A stretch of 64,000 nucleotides of DNA from the NCBI GenBank assembly GCA_015501585.1, contig JADNRY010000070.1, forward strand, positions 1 to 64,000, in the 5' to 3' direction. Both the position numbers and the translations under genes were made by a program. This stretch comes from Rhodocollybia butyracea. Its lineage: Eukaryota > Basidiomycota > Agaricomycetes > Agaricales > Omphalotaceae. Positions within the stretch are counted from its first letter, which is position 1. The number at the start of each line of letters is the position of its first letter. Under the pieces are notes generated by a model. The model was not told the origin of the DNA, made no database searches, and worked only from the letters and a program-made list of their open reading frames with translations. This document shows positions 1-11,712 of this stretch, piece by piece.

Positions 1-811
1 CTGGATCCGAAGAGACGAAAATAAAAAAACTGCTCACTATATCAGAAATGATGGGTTTTTGGAGGTAGATACTAGAATAAAGCCGCTATGATGTTTCCTT
101 CTGGAAAATCCAGGTGAAAAAGGATGAAACCACAGAAGCAGACCAGGCGAAGTACTGCAACCAAATACTAAATAGGCAGTTTCTCGGACACACAGACAAT
201 GGATTACTTAGTTTAGAACGTTACAAAATATACGTATCCCTAAGTCGAGCATACTCGTGGATCCACACACTTCTGCCAAGCCGTTCCATCAACAAACTGA
301 GTAAAATCAAGTTTCGTCGTGCCGTCTTTGTGAATGACAAGCGAGTTCCGGGGAAAATACAAGCCGCGGTGCAGCCAAGGTGGGATCCAGAGTATTGGTT
401 GACCCGTCGGATTCAATAACCACCCATCTGCGCCAAGTGAGCCACCTCCGAATGCTCCCTTCAAAGTAGGATCTGGAGTGATCTGTTTGCCAGCCAAATT
501 TAGATCTTGTAACCGACGAATGATAGAAAGCACATACCTCAAAGACACGAATTGATGTATCCAAAGAACCAGAGACCACTCGACTATGGTCAGGGGAGAA
601 ATCAACAGAGTATACCGAGTTTTTGTGCCCTTCGAATGGATCAACTACAAGATCCCTGGTCTCAACATCCCAGACGCGCACAGTTGTGTCGAAAGATCCA
701 GACACAATCCACTTTCCCTCCTGGGAGAAAGCCATGCCATAGACCTCGTTAGTATGCCCTTCCAACTGCGTAAGATTATGTGACCCTAAATCAAAGACCC
801 GCACCACACTA

Positions 812-1193
812 TGTAGGAATTTGGATTGGAATATTTGCAAGTGCCTCTGTGTACAAACCTGGACTGACTCATATGGACTGGAGTCATAGTGTGTCAATAT
901 TGCATTGACTCATTTGTAGTACATAGTTACTGTGCATTGAGTCATTGACTGTGCAATGATTCTAAATGACTCATAATGACTTTACATGACTTGCCTGGAC
1001 TTAAAGCAAGTCAATTCCCTTATGTAGTGTAGTATACAGTTGTATAGTATATAAGTACCTAGTTTTATGGAATGAGACCCCATTGGGTTGTTGACCCAGG
1101 GCTTTACCCATCTCTACCCTCTGGTGTGCTTTTGTCCCCACATTTGGAGGATGAGCGTAGCTTGTATCTGAATTTTCCCCCTTTACAACAACA
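812..1193 (+). mobile_element. Solo copia LTR inside the WD40 exon
   Basis: A 382-bp LTR running from TGTAGGAATT to ACAACAACA (TG...CA ends), flanked on both sides by the 5-bp target duplication CACTA (807-811 and 1,194-1,198). It is nearly identical to the two LTRs of the gag-only element at 27,475-29,759, in the opposite orientation. No internal region remains, so this is a solo LTR left by LTR-LTR recombination. It brings a stop codon into the WD40 frame immediately. Confidence 0.95.
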
Positions 1194-4100
1194 CACTATC
1201 CTTCCCAGAAGCCCCGATCAGTTTACCATCAGGTGAGAATTTAATGCGGTAGGTCTGGTCGGGCTCTTGAAACTTGAACGGGCCTTCCACCAATGCTCCT
1301 GTTTGCATGTCCGACACTATATACTCGCCTGACTTTGACGCAGACCTGATTTGTCTACTGTCTGATGAGAAGGCAACAGAGAGCACAGCGCTAGTATGCA
1401 CATCGGGCAGTCTAATGACCAATGAACTTGTTGCCACATCCCACACACAGATCATTTTGTCTTCAGACCCAGATACAATCTGGTCGCCTTGCGGAGAGAA
1501 TGCAACGCACCAGACCTGGTTGCTGTGTCCCTTAAGTGGGCCAGCAACCATAGTTCTGTTTTGCACACTCCATACCCAAACAGTTCCGTCCTGGGACCCT
1601 GAAACAATTTGTTCTCCATTGGGGGAGAATGCAATACAATACACTCTATCTTCATGTCCATGAAACGGCCCAGCAACAACGGTCCCTGTGTGTGCATCCC
1701 ACACACAGACTGTTCTATCCCAAGATCCTGAAGCAATATAATCGCCCTTAGGTGAGAAAGCAACACATTGGACAGCACTTGTATGTCCTGTGCCGCTTGG
1801 ATGATACATCTGCACAATCTCTTGGTCATTAGCATGTTGAGCATCCACTTTAAGTGCCGCTGAGAGCTCTTGTGCATCCCAGACTCGGATAGTTTTGTCC
1901 ACTGAACCTGACGCAATTCTCGTTCCATCAGGGGACACAGAGACAGCCAGGACAACCCCACTGTGGCCATCAATTGGGGCCGAGACAAGCGCACCCGTTT
2001 GCACATCCCAAATGCGCAGCAATGTATCCCTATATCCCAGCACAATATGTTGCCCATTAGGAGCAAATGTAGCAGAATAAGCATATGTACCCTTAGGAGT
2101 GGGAATAGCGATAATCTCAGTGCCTGTATATGCATCCCATATGCGAGCTGCTTCATGTGACAGGGACAGAATCTGTTTCCCATCAGGTGAGAAAGCAACA
2201 GACCGGATGAATTGAGTATGCCCTGTCAATGGTCCAGTGACAAGTTTTCCTGTTCTTGTGTCCCATATTTGCACCAAACTGTCGCCTGAGCCAGAAACAA
2301 CTTGGTCTCTGTCAGGTGCAAAAGCAATGGCCTGCACAGCTGCTGCATGCTTGATGACCATTGGAGGCTTTGTACTATCCTCACTGTGTCCATCCCAATC
2401 CCAAATGTGAACAGTCTCATCTAGCGATGCTGATGCAATCTGCTCTCCATTAGGGGAGAAACAGACAGAATTAACTATGCCCTCATGTCCTGTTAGCGGA
2501 GCACCAATGGGTTTACCCGTTTGTGCATCCCACACAAGCACAGTTTTATCAAAGGAGCCAGACACAATCTTTTCGCCATCACGTGAGAAGGCCACACACT
2601 TGACTTGGTCAGTGTGTCCAGTGAACGGCCCAACAAGCAGATCACCAGTGCGTGCATCCCAAGCCCGCAGTGTCATATCAGCGGACCCTGAAGCAATACG
2701 GTTCCCACCAGGTGAGAAGGCAACAGAAAGAACAGCGCCGCTGTGACCCTTGATTGTTGCTTGCAGTCTTGGCCATTGACCACTCACAGAACTTTGGATG
2801 CCCACTGTTTGGCCAAGCAAGGAAGAATAGTGCTTCTTAACTTTGGACCCACTTGGTGCAAAGGGAAGTGCTGAAAGATAGATGTGGGGCACACTATGTG
2901 CAATAACAGGGGCAAATGCAATCACAAACTTGACAGCATCAATTGCAAAATCTGCAAGTTCCTCCTGACCGTAATTCTAAAAAATCATTAGAACCAGCAC
3001 TGTTGGCAGCAACATTTCTGCAGAAACTCACTTTGGCAAACTTAGCCACGGCCTCAAGCACATCCTTTGCGATTCCAACTTTCTGTTGTATGCAGAGGAC
3101 CTCGAGCCAAAATAAAAACTTCTTATACATCAGGTCCTTGAGATCTTCAAGGAAGCCATCTGGAAGATGTGGGGTACTGGAACCCATTACTGCAAGGTGA
3201 CTGGCCCAGTACAAGCTTGAATACAATAAATGAGGAGAAGTGTGAGCTGTAATGCGATGGGATACATCTGGAACTTGGGTAGTGTAGATATATGAATCTT
3301 CAAATCCACAGATATTGAATCGAAGTCCTTTCTTCAGGACCTGTAAGCACCCTTGTGCAACCTGCAGTTCTAGGATAGATGCGTCGATAAACCATGGTTT
3401 TGCACCTGAACGTCCATAGTCTGTTAGGTAATCAGAGAAGGACGCATGGAGTACCTTTACAGGTTGGCCAGGCCCCAACCACTGCAAGACACATCCAAGC
3501 TCGCCAAAAATCTGGCTAGATGAGCTTTCAGGTCCCAAACCAAGGAGTGCATCAATCATGGTATCAGACATTGGTGTCTTTCCAAACACCACTACGGATA
3601 ATGCTGCTTGAGCTTCTTTGATGAATGTTGGGTCACTCCATGGTCCTGCAACTTCTAGTGCTCCAGCATAAAGATCATCAAGAGTGGTCAGACCCTTAGC
3701 TAGAATGCTCTTAAGTGCATCATTAGGTTTGAATGACTGCAGAAGGTATTTTGTGACTGTAGAAGCCCAAATAAAGAGACCTGAGGAGCGCTCAGTGAGG
3801 GCTTTCATTTGTGGCTCCCCTGGCCAGGTAGGACTCAAATTCCGACGACTGTGCCGCTCCCGTATCTCCACCATCTGATTGTCAAGGTAAATGCGGATGT
3901 CTGTGAGGCTCAACGGCATTGTAATATCAAGCGGGTACTTGGCAATCTTGAGTTGATTTTCAAATTTTGATGCGATATCAGAATCGGGGCGACTAGTAAT
4001 GAAGAAGCGAAATGCGGGAGGGAGTTTGGGAAAGTCATCTGAGATCAGAGAGACAAGGCTTCGCCGGGATTCTGCAGTGCCGCATTCATCCAAGGCATCT

Positions 4101-4430
4101 AGAATGACAATGATTGGGCCATGGATCTGATTCTGCGATGCAGCGATTTGGAGCGGGTCGAGAAGGAGTTTTTGGAACTGTGTCTGGATGGGGGAGTCAA
4201 TCGAGGCAGGATCATTATCAATGGCAGTGCAGATAGCAGATGCAATATGAATATTTGAGCGTGCCAGCTGGAATGCAATTGTGCGAATGACATCGGCGGG
4301 GTCACTCTGCAATTTATCAGCTCTGTTGAAGAACAGAAATGCACCGAGACGTCCGAGCTCTTGGAAGTATTGAGAGATAGACGTGGATATCGTACTTTTT
4401 CCTGCCCCCGCAACGCCCGACAACCACATA

Positions 4431-5177
4431 AGGTAGAGAGCGGCCAAATACAGTTCACGTCAGGTGATCAAAGTGTGACTACCATATATGGTGAAATTCT
4501 CACTGAAAAAGAAAGATAAATAGGTAGATAATTATTCTGTCCACCTATGCACAATCCGTGCCATGAATCTGTGGGAAACATATTTAGGATTAATGTTCCA
4601 CCAAAACTTTCACAAAAAGTGACTATCTGAGAGAAGAGTAGTAGAAACAAGCCTCGAAGTTTTGTTCATCAGATAGTAAATACAGTATCATCCCAGGAAA
4701 TACTTGATGAATGACTAAAAATCTCAAAGGGAATGTCAAGACAGCTTTGAGGATGCCAAAGAGGGTTGCTCGCCAGAAAACAAGTGAACAATTGCAGGTG
4801 CGCTACCGAGATATAGGCAGTTATCAGGTGGCATGGACTGCAGATAGGTACAAAGGCCATAGAATCCTTCCTGGCTCTTGGATAAACGATCTCAAACACC
4901 AACGCATGCCCAAACAGTTGTATATTTTGTCGTTATTCTTACCCTACTTATCTCAGTAGCATTTTGAAAACTCCTCTATCATTTCTTAGCTAAAACTTAC
5001 CATACGTGCAAATCATGTATTTTATGGCTAATGCAACAGATTCATGAGACCGATAAGAGGGAATGTGCCTACTCAATTTTATAATGCTTTTACAATGATT
5101 TTTGAAGATAATTTCACCATATATGGTAGTCACACTTTGATCACCTGACGTGAACTGTATTTGGCTGCTCTCTACCT
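4431..5177. mobile_element. 747-bp inverted-repeat element (MITE-like) with TA target site
   Basis: The terminal inverted repeats are about 67 bp with one mismatch: 4,431-4,497 against 5,177-5,111, starting AGGTAGAGAGC. They are flanked by TA at 4,429-4,430 and 5,178-5,179. Removing the element and one TA rejoins the NACHT exon in frame. The interior (about 610 bp) has no convincing coding sequence, so the element is non-autonomous. A TA target suggests a Tc1/mariner-type mobilizer; that is inference. Confidence 0.85.
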
Positions 5178-6649
5178 TAATATTGCCGGGATCCTTCAAG
5201 TTGACATCTGGTGGTGTGGTCAACGAGTGTGTAATGGAGTCTCGTATTTCCTGACGGGTTCCAGGTAAGCACACAGGGCGCAAAGTCCCGTTCATGTCCA
5301 CCGGCTTGAGGCTATTAAGCTTCTGGGTTTGAGCTGAGGTTGGACATGAATGCTTAGCAGCGCAGATTCAACAACATGTACTCGCCTGTCTGTTCCACCG
5401 TTGCCAGCGCTTTAGTTGACACAAACAAGGTTTCCACGGCTGTCCCCTGTCAAGGGATTCCTTAAGCTTCCCAAATGCAGTGATAAACCCTTGAATTTTG
5501 CCGTTGTCTTCAGAGAGAACGGCGTGGATCATTCTGCCTGTAAATTCGATCAGTACAACAAAAGCACAGTTCTAAGGTATGTACCGCTGAATCCATGGCC
5601 AGTGTATTCCCTAATGAACAGGGCGCATTCTTCTGTCTGTTTGACTAATGCGTAGACTGTCTTTTCGAAACGTTTAATTTTTTCAGATACTGCTGATTTG
5701 ACCTCGTCCGCGAAACCAAAGACGTCAGCCATAGTCTGGACCAGTCTACCAACACTCTTGTCTGTCTCCTTTTGTTTCTCTACAGCCTAATTCCAATATC
5801 AGTGTAAGTATACGAGGGAGGGACTATTCAATGGCAGGCTACCTGGTACACCGAAAATAGAACCGTGTAAGCCACATTGGAATATGGATGAATCTATATC
5901 GCGACACATCAGTAAATGCAGATTTAAAAAATGGTAGATCAATTTCTGGCCTTGGAAACCTCAGCTCCGATGGCAATGACAATCTTGAGCCTGGAGAGCA
6001 CGGTATTTAGCCCGGACAACAGATCACCGCCGTCCGCTCCAATATCCATAATTTTTTCTAGTGCGGCACTTGTACTTGGGCTTTTGAGAGTCCCGATATC
6101 TTGTGTTGCGTTTGCAAGGGCAACTTTCGCAGCTTGAACATGACTGATGGAGGTCATACGCACAACAATTGTGGGTCCCGGCATGTCCATCGCATCCTTC
6201 TCCATATAGTCGAGCACGACGGAGAGATCTACAAGTTTGGCATCAGACCTGGTGCAAATAAAACGAATGGCGGCTCGCCTTTCTGCCCCTCATCCGTCTC
6301 AAGTAGCTGAGAAATCTCTATCTCCTTTTTGGCCAGACAGTGATTCGAAAAAGTAGATTTATGTATAATCTGTAAAGCAACGACGGAAGATGGACTATCC
6401 ACCGATCTTACGCGACTTGAGTACTCTACGTTCATCGTCGATCGAGCGGATGGACCTACAGACTGCAAATTTGGTTCCACATGGCCACCTGCTTTCTGCT
6501 TGGGTTCGTCTTATGGACCCTCTTGCCATCGATGTCAATCGCGACATAGAGATTTGGGGTATCGTGTCCAGGGAGAAGATGGATACCCCTCGGCTTCCAG
6601 TGGATCTCGCTAACGCTTATGACTGGATGATGTCTGTGAGTATGCGCTC

Positions 6650-7765
6650 TACAATGAGACTGGGCTTAACTCACTCGTCAGGTGGTAGCTCTGTCCCATG
6701 GTGGAGGTGGTAGTTTAAGGAGACAGAGGGATAACAAAAGACGTCCACGTTGAACGGATAAACCTGGCCGATCGATTATCTTGACATTATATCTCAATGA
6801 GTTCCATTCTGGAACGCTGCGTGGCCTGAATGTAGACTTTGACACCGATAGAGTTGTCGGTATGTCAATCTTCAGCTTGTGCCGTCCCAGTAGTTCTATG
6901 TACATGGTACCGTGGGCAGACTAGTCAACTTGTGAGTGGCCAAGACAGTCGGCGAAACGAATGTAAAAAGACCGGTGTGAGTGCATACTACCGATTAGGG
7001 TGACATGAAGTATGTTGTCCTTTGGCTTCGGATATAATGTCCGAATGATCAGGCTCGACTTGCTTATTGAGCTATTCGATCTCTGCTCTCATCTGCTCTC
7101 ATTCACTGATTCGTGGCGGATTAATCTGCTAAACGGAAATGAATCATGATAGAAGACGACAAGAAGCGCGACGAGGACGGAAAACAAATCTATTTGGAAT
7201 CAGGGATACAGTTATCGCTGATAACGGGTGAAGCCGAACACACGGGTGAAATAGAGGGATCGCATCTAAAACAGACTGGGGAAGTTACGGATTTAACCCG
7301 GATTCACCGTCAAATCATACAGAACCAGGCTTTCCGCCGAGTTCTCGTATTCTCGATAAGGCCCGCAGCTGTCCCTACCAGAGAGGGCTCGAGGAAAGAA
7401 AGAGAGAGCGAGAGTTGGGTCTACAAGCTTCACAGACTTGCCAAAACTTGGTCCTAGTCACTGTATTTCGCTCTTAAGTCCATCGAAATTTTCCTCCGTT
7501 TACCCAATGATTTGAAGCAAGAGGTATTGAGCATTGAGGCCGGAAGCTGAAGGCCTGATGACGAGTCGGGGCCGCAGAACACAGAAGCTAGGATGACTTG
7601 ATGAAGTAGTGAAATGAAGCTGTGATCCTTTGGCGCCAAGATTACAGATATGTCGCGCTTGTGCCGTACGACTCAGCACCAGGAGCCGTGGGTCAAGAGA
7701 CTCCATCTTTATTCATGGTACGGCAGACGTTTATCGAGACGCCCAAAGCTACAAATGTCCTCTGG

Positions 7766-7826
<61 letters not shown>

Positions 7827-8514
7827 TGCAACGATGAGATATAACACAAACCTTTCAAGAACATAAGGACGTCACTTATATTCCAAGCACTATAGTCAGT
7901 TGGGCTCCGAAAGTCTGTTTCATTGGGTATACTGGTCGAGGCATTACATCCATTCTAACTCCTACATCCATCGCAATCCTCCATTTACCGAAGAAGAGTG
8001 ACGCAGCTCGAGTATCGAGTATCGAGAGGTGCTTAAAAGTACTTGCTGTTCTTCGTTATGGAACGTCAAAGAAGATCAACATTCCCAGTAGTCTAGTCAG
8101 GCCTCAGATCATCAGGATGATTTGCATATGGAAGTCGCTCCACTTTCCTACCAGGTTGTGTTCCCGATAGATGACTCGAGCTGGGTCGTGGCCTGGGATG
8201 TGAAATGGGTGGCGATCGAATGTCGATAAGTTTATAGCAGAGCTGAGTACTTCTGAGAAGTATCACGTACTTTAAGTTCTCTCAACGGTCCACATTATTC
8301 TTCTTTCCTTGCCGTTCCTCAACTGACAAAGCTAATACAAGCGTCTAGGTAAGCGCCCATTCGATCATCCAATTTCATTTCGGTCCGAAGCTTGTTCGTT
8401 TCTCCAGTCAAACCTGCACTCTACCCAGCCTGTTGCCTCTACGTCTGCGGCTGGCGTTCGTGACACTCACACTCTCAAGGGCCAGCGTCAATGGAAGCTG
8501 TCATTGGAGCTATG
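6650..8514. other. Intergenic stretch, no gene recognised
   Basis: Contains the unresolved 5' side of the NLR-like gene, short unsupported reading frames on both strands and a 53-base poly-A tract. Nothing between 7,150 and 8,500 resembles a protein family I know. Confidence 0.5.
7771..7823 (+). repeat. 53-base poly-A tract
   Basis: An uninterrupted run of 53 A. It could be the tail of an old retroposed transcript or a slippage-expanded homopolymer. The sequence just 5' of it matches no gene I recognise. The two reading frames crossing it give only poly-lysine. Confidence 0.9.
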
Positions 8515-9080
8515 TTTGATCCTTGATGCAACTTTGCATGTTTCAGTGTCAATAGCCTTGTGCTCGTCTAATATCTATCCTGCGGTCAGGTCGACACAAT
8601 AGTTCGACAAGGACGATGACGATACGTTGGACCTTGTGGCGGCCGCACTCAACCGCTAGCTGCGCTCTGTATATTACGGGATTGAGGAATAAACACGATG
8701 AGAGGTAACAGTAAAGGTAATAGTCGTTTCTTTGAGGCTGGTATCTTCAATGAACGTTTTGCAGAGATAGCTGGACACATCATCCCAATAATTGCCATCA
8801 TATCTCTGGTCTCACCGTTTTGCACCTACTCCGAAAATCCCATGACAAGCTTCGCAACGTACAACCGCAATTCGAACCTGCCGTTCTACTCAATACTATC
8901 ATACTTTCGAGACCTGAACGCGGCATTTGTCGGGAAACGTACACGAAAATCCTCTGTAGACCGGTGTACTATGTATGTTACAAGACCTGGCATGAAAGGT
9001 CTTATGGGCTCCGAGCGAGAAGTTAGTGTATACGAGAATAATCTCGTCATCACAGTGGCAATTGGAGGTCTTCCGTGAGT
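8515..9080 (+). pseudogene. Decayed partial copy of UBA2 (3' half)
   Basis: Nucleotide similarity to the minus strand of about 21,530-20,840, i.e. the adenylation-domain end and Ubl region of UBA2. Shared landmarks are the GACAAGGACGATGACGATAC run, the GGGATTGAGGA segment, the region encoding [13 protein letters not shown] and the final GTGGCAATTGGAGGTCTTCC. Insertions, deletions and stops break every frame. It lies in inverted orientation relative to the functional gene and is followed by copies of the next genes in the same order. Confidence 0.85.
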
Positions 9081-9129
9081 TCCCTTAGTAAATTCGCTTA
9101 CTATAATATGATTCCTCTAGATTGACCCT

Positions 9130-9712
9130 GGTCCCTCCTCTGTCCTTTGCAATCCTATCCTCAAACTTTCGAAGGAACCTGGACCGGCTTCTCCGCTATT
9201 TCCTGCGTCAGTGAAGCGGTCTCCACCCGATGCCGATGAATAGTGGTTTTAGATTTGGCCAAGGCGTACATGGGGCCTCAGAATCTGGCCCTGTATTATA
9301 ACACGACCATCAACACTACTAAAGGCATCAGCAACGTCACGGAGGAGAACATCTACATGACGGCTCTAAAGGCTATCGTCGCCATCGTCATGGAAGTAAT
9401 GAACACAAGATCCTATCGCACGATCCTTCTCAAGCCGGGTTGATCTGTTCATGTAGAAAGAATGGGTATTCAAGAAGCCTGTAGTTGCACTGTTGAGCAC
9501 AGAGAATGAGATATGGAACTTCAAGGGTCAGGTATCGACAATAGGAGACTGGAAGCCATGGGTTACTAGTCGTCCTTCACTCGCTCCTTCGCTGCAAGAA
9601 ATGGAATACGAGGCTGTAGATCTTGGGATCGTCTTAGACGAGTTGAGTGTTTCAAATACTACTACTTTTGCTTCTCTCACAATTTTCATTATGTGAAGAA
9701 TCGACGCGCATG
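9130..9712 (+). pseudogene. Decayed partial copy of the gephyrin-like gene
   Basis: 9,235-9,442 matches the minus strand at about 19,520-19,320, the His-rich linker exon, but in this copy the His frame is lost. 9,460-9,700 matches about 18,570-18,330 (a degenerate version of KPVVALLSTGNEIRDL and YEVVDLGIV, including the intron donor). The jump between the two parts corresponds to a deletion of about 750 bp. The similarity of 9,130-9,234 to the original is weak. No frame is open over the domain. Confidence 0.85.
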
Positions 9713-9739
9713 TGAAAGCCAGAACAATCTTACTCTCTT

Positions 9740-10039
9740 ACTCTAGAACTTCCCACCTGGCTTCTACATGGCCGCATACTACGTCCTCAAATTTGAACTC
9801 TACCGAGGAGTTTGACGACCGAAAGTTTTTTTATCACTTTGATCAGTACTGTACTCGCTGGACTATCTATAGATGCCGACCTAATGATCTTTAAACCAGG
9901 ATTACCTTTGGACCTCTCCTGTTCCACGAGTGACGGAGCCTCTTGGTCCATGGCTGCTGAGCGTTGCACAAGCATGACAACACCGACAAAAGTAATAGTG
10001 TATTCAGGAGAAGATAATTCTAGCGCTCAATTTCCATAG
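9740..10039 (+). pseudogene. Decayed copy of the small secreted-protein gene
   Basis: Encodes a degenerate version (NLNSTEEFDDRKFFYHF, then YCTRWTIYRCRPNDL across the old intron) of the sequence on the minus strand near 16,030-15,900. With the two pseudogenes before it, this preserves the order UBA2, gephyrin, secreted protein, as expected of one inverted segmental duplication. The match fades after about 9,920. Confidence 0.7.
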
Positions 10040-11103
10040 ACGCTCAGACGCCTCATTCAACGTTCCTTTCTTCGGCGTCATCAAGTATCTCAGTCGCCAT
10101 CAAGTCTCTCTGCCGCCCTGGTTTCGACTCATCTCATCAAGCCTCAGGCCTCAAGTCCCCATGCTAGAAGTTCCTAAATGTGTTCAGGAGGCCGCCATGA
10201 TTCCAAAATTCGATCCACGGCTACGTATGTTGAAGCCGGTGACTGCCACATCTCCGACTTCGGACCTTTCAAGTTGTTGGTTATGAACGTTTGAACAATC
10301 CGGCTCGCAAAAATCCGCTGTACATGTGTCCTTAACACCGGTATTTAATGAATACTTCCTACAGTTCGCAGCCTACACCCATCTTGAAAATCACGTTCAA
10401 CACATATCACTTCAACGATTCGTCGAACTCTTTATTCATCTCATCAACGGAGAACCCGTACCTAAGCGCAGCCAAAATCCAGACCCATCTTCTAACGAAA
10501 ACCTTACGCGTGGGACTGCGCTAAACCCGTTTTCCCGTTTTTCCTACTAACCCAATTGGCAGCTTTGCGCGTAGTTCCAGCCTCCCATGACTCAAGTACT
10601 CAAATACTCACAGCCTACGTACGGACACGGTCGTAAAAATCATTGCCTTCGCCTACTTTCTTTTCCCGAATCCCATCTCCCTCTGCGGATCAGCCCGTCA
10701 GCCCGCCCTAGACTCTCTCTCCTGGTTACTACCAGTTGGGTTGGGTAGGCGCGGGACCACGCGCTGGGGCGCTGATATACCCCGGGGATTTGAGAATCTT
10801 GATTCTTTCATACCTGATCTGCCTACGCAGCACATCATCGCTCGGGACGCTCGGGAAGTTGCATTACTTTTGGTCGAATGGGCAACGAGTGGTTCAGTAT
10901 ATGTACAAGCTATCCTCGAGTAATCTTGCCATTTCTTTTTCGTTCTTCGTTCTTCGTTTCTTACTCTTCGACCTTCTTTTCGTTCTAAGCGGTTTTTGGT
11001 TGTACCGCAAGCGGTAGTCCAACCATAAACTTTTTTTTAAACTTTTTGTTGTGTTTGAACAATCATTTTTTCGCTTTCGACGTTCGTTAACTAGTACATC
11101 ACT
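10040..11103 (+). promoter_or_regulatory. Upstream region and CT-rich leader of the first GPI-type gene
   Basis: No gene is seen in 10,040-10,740. From about 10,920 the strand becomes strongly CT-rich (repeated TTCGTTCTTCG) up to the ATG at 11,104. The same kind of leader precedes the paralogue at 13,526. CT-rich stretches before the start codon are common in strongly transcribed fungal genes. Confidence 0.45.
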
Positions 11104-11712
11104 ATGGTTCGCCAAATTACTTTCATCACGGCTATCGCTTTGCCTTTACTCGCCTCTTCATTTGCTCTTTCGGCGCAAGGTGCTGCAGCTGATCGACGTG
11201 GATGTGCGTTCAGCTCATTTCTTTTGGAAACTGTTACTGACATATTCTTAAAAATCCTTAGTTATAGGTGACATCACCTCCGTAGTCGGGGATGTTACAG
11301 CTGGCGCGGCCTCTGTAGCTGGGGACGTCACTTCTGACGTGGGCTCTTTGTTCGGTCATGCTACCTCTATCGCAGATGGCGTGTTCGAAACTGTTACTTG
11401 TGAGCAGCGTCACCAATTCCTTTCCCATACATCTTTCCTCCTCGTCACTGACCAAAGATCCCCTCAGCTGATGCCGGTGCCGTATTCACAATTGTAACCA
11501 GCCAAGGCGGGAACGCAATAACCCTCGCCGGGAGTGCAGCTGGTCAGGCAACATCTTTTGCTGGACACGAATTCACAGTGGCTACTGGCGCAGTTGCATC
11601 TCCGACGTCGGGGGCAAAGAATAGCGCTGTGGGGAGACCCTCTTTCAACTTGGTTCCGGTGGTTGCTAGCCTCGTCATGGTCGTGGGGGGAGGGTTGATC
11701 GTGATTTTATGA
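11104..11712 (+). CDS. Small secreted, probably GPI-anchored protein (paralogue A)
   Basis: Three exons: 11,104-11,203, 11,262-11,399 and 11,468-11,712. The introns are 58 and 68 bp (donors GTGCGT and GTGAGC) and the product has 160 residues. It has a cleavable signal peptide (hydrophobic run to ALSAQGAAA), then short repeats of the type GDVTS/GHATS, and ends in a hydrophobic tail (about 15 residues, ...GGGLIVIL) after a small-residue S/N/G stretch, the pattern of a GPI-anchor signal. Exon sizes and intron phases match paralogue B 2.4 kb downstream, so the pair is a tandem duplication. It should sit at the plasma membrane or cell wall. No catalytic motif is seen and the function is unknown. 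Confidence 0.8.

Larger units (their letters stand above)
240..6640 (-). pseudogene. C2-NACHT-WD40 (fungal NLR-like) gene broken by two insertions
   Basis: STAND-class NTPase of the kind Agaricomycetes carry in large families; such proteins are thought to act in cytosolic non-self recognition. Reading down the minus strand: a C2-like stretch (about 6,640-6,300, with NLYVAIDIDG and a HKT motif); a helical N-terminal region (6,300-5,550); a linker exon with CLPGTRQEI (about 5,340-5,180); NACHT (4,430-3,032, Walker A GVAGAGKST, Walker B VILDALDECG); an intron at 2,965-3,031; the PHIYLSALPF linker; then 14 WD40 repeats, i.e. two seven-blade propellers. An intron at 483-537 precedes a typical C-terminal exon (ILWIPPWLHRGL, WQKC) ending at 240. 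A 747-bp inverted-repeat element splits the exon just before the P-loop and a solo LTR splits WD40 repeat 12. Ignoring one target duplication at each site, the frame runs on. The 5' end upstream of about 6,640 is not resolved. Confidence 0.88.

Noticed and set aside
1274..2746. Plus-strand open frames opposite the WD40 exon
   Set aside because: Antisense shadows of the WD40 repeats; no independent similarity.
7622..7866. Reading frames with poly-lysine
   Set aside because: They only translate the poly-A tract.
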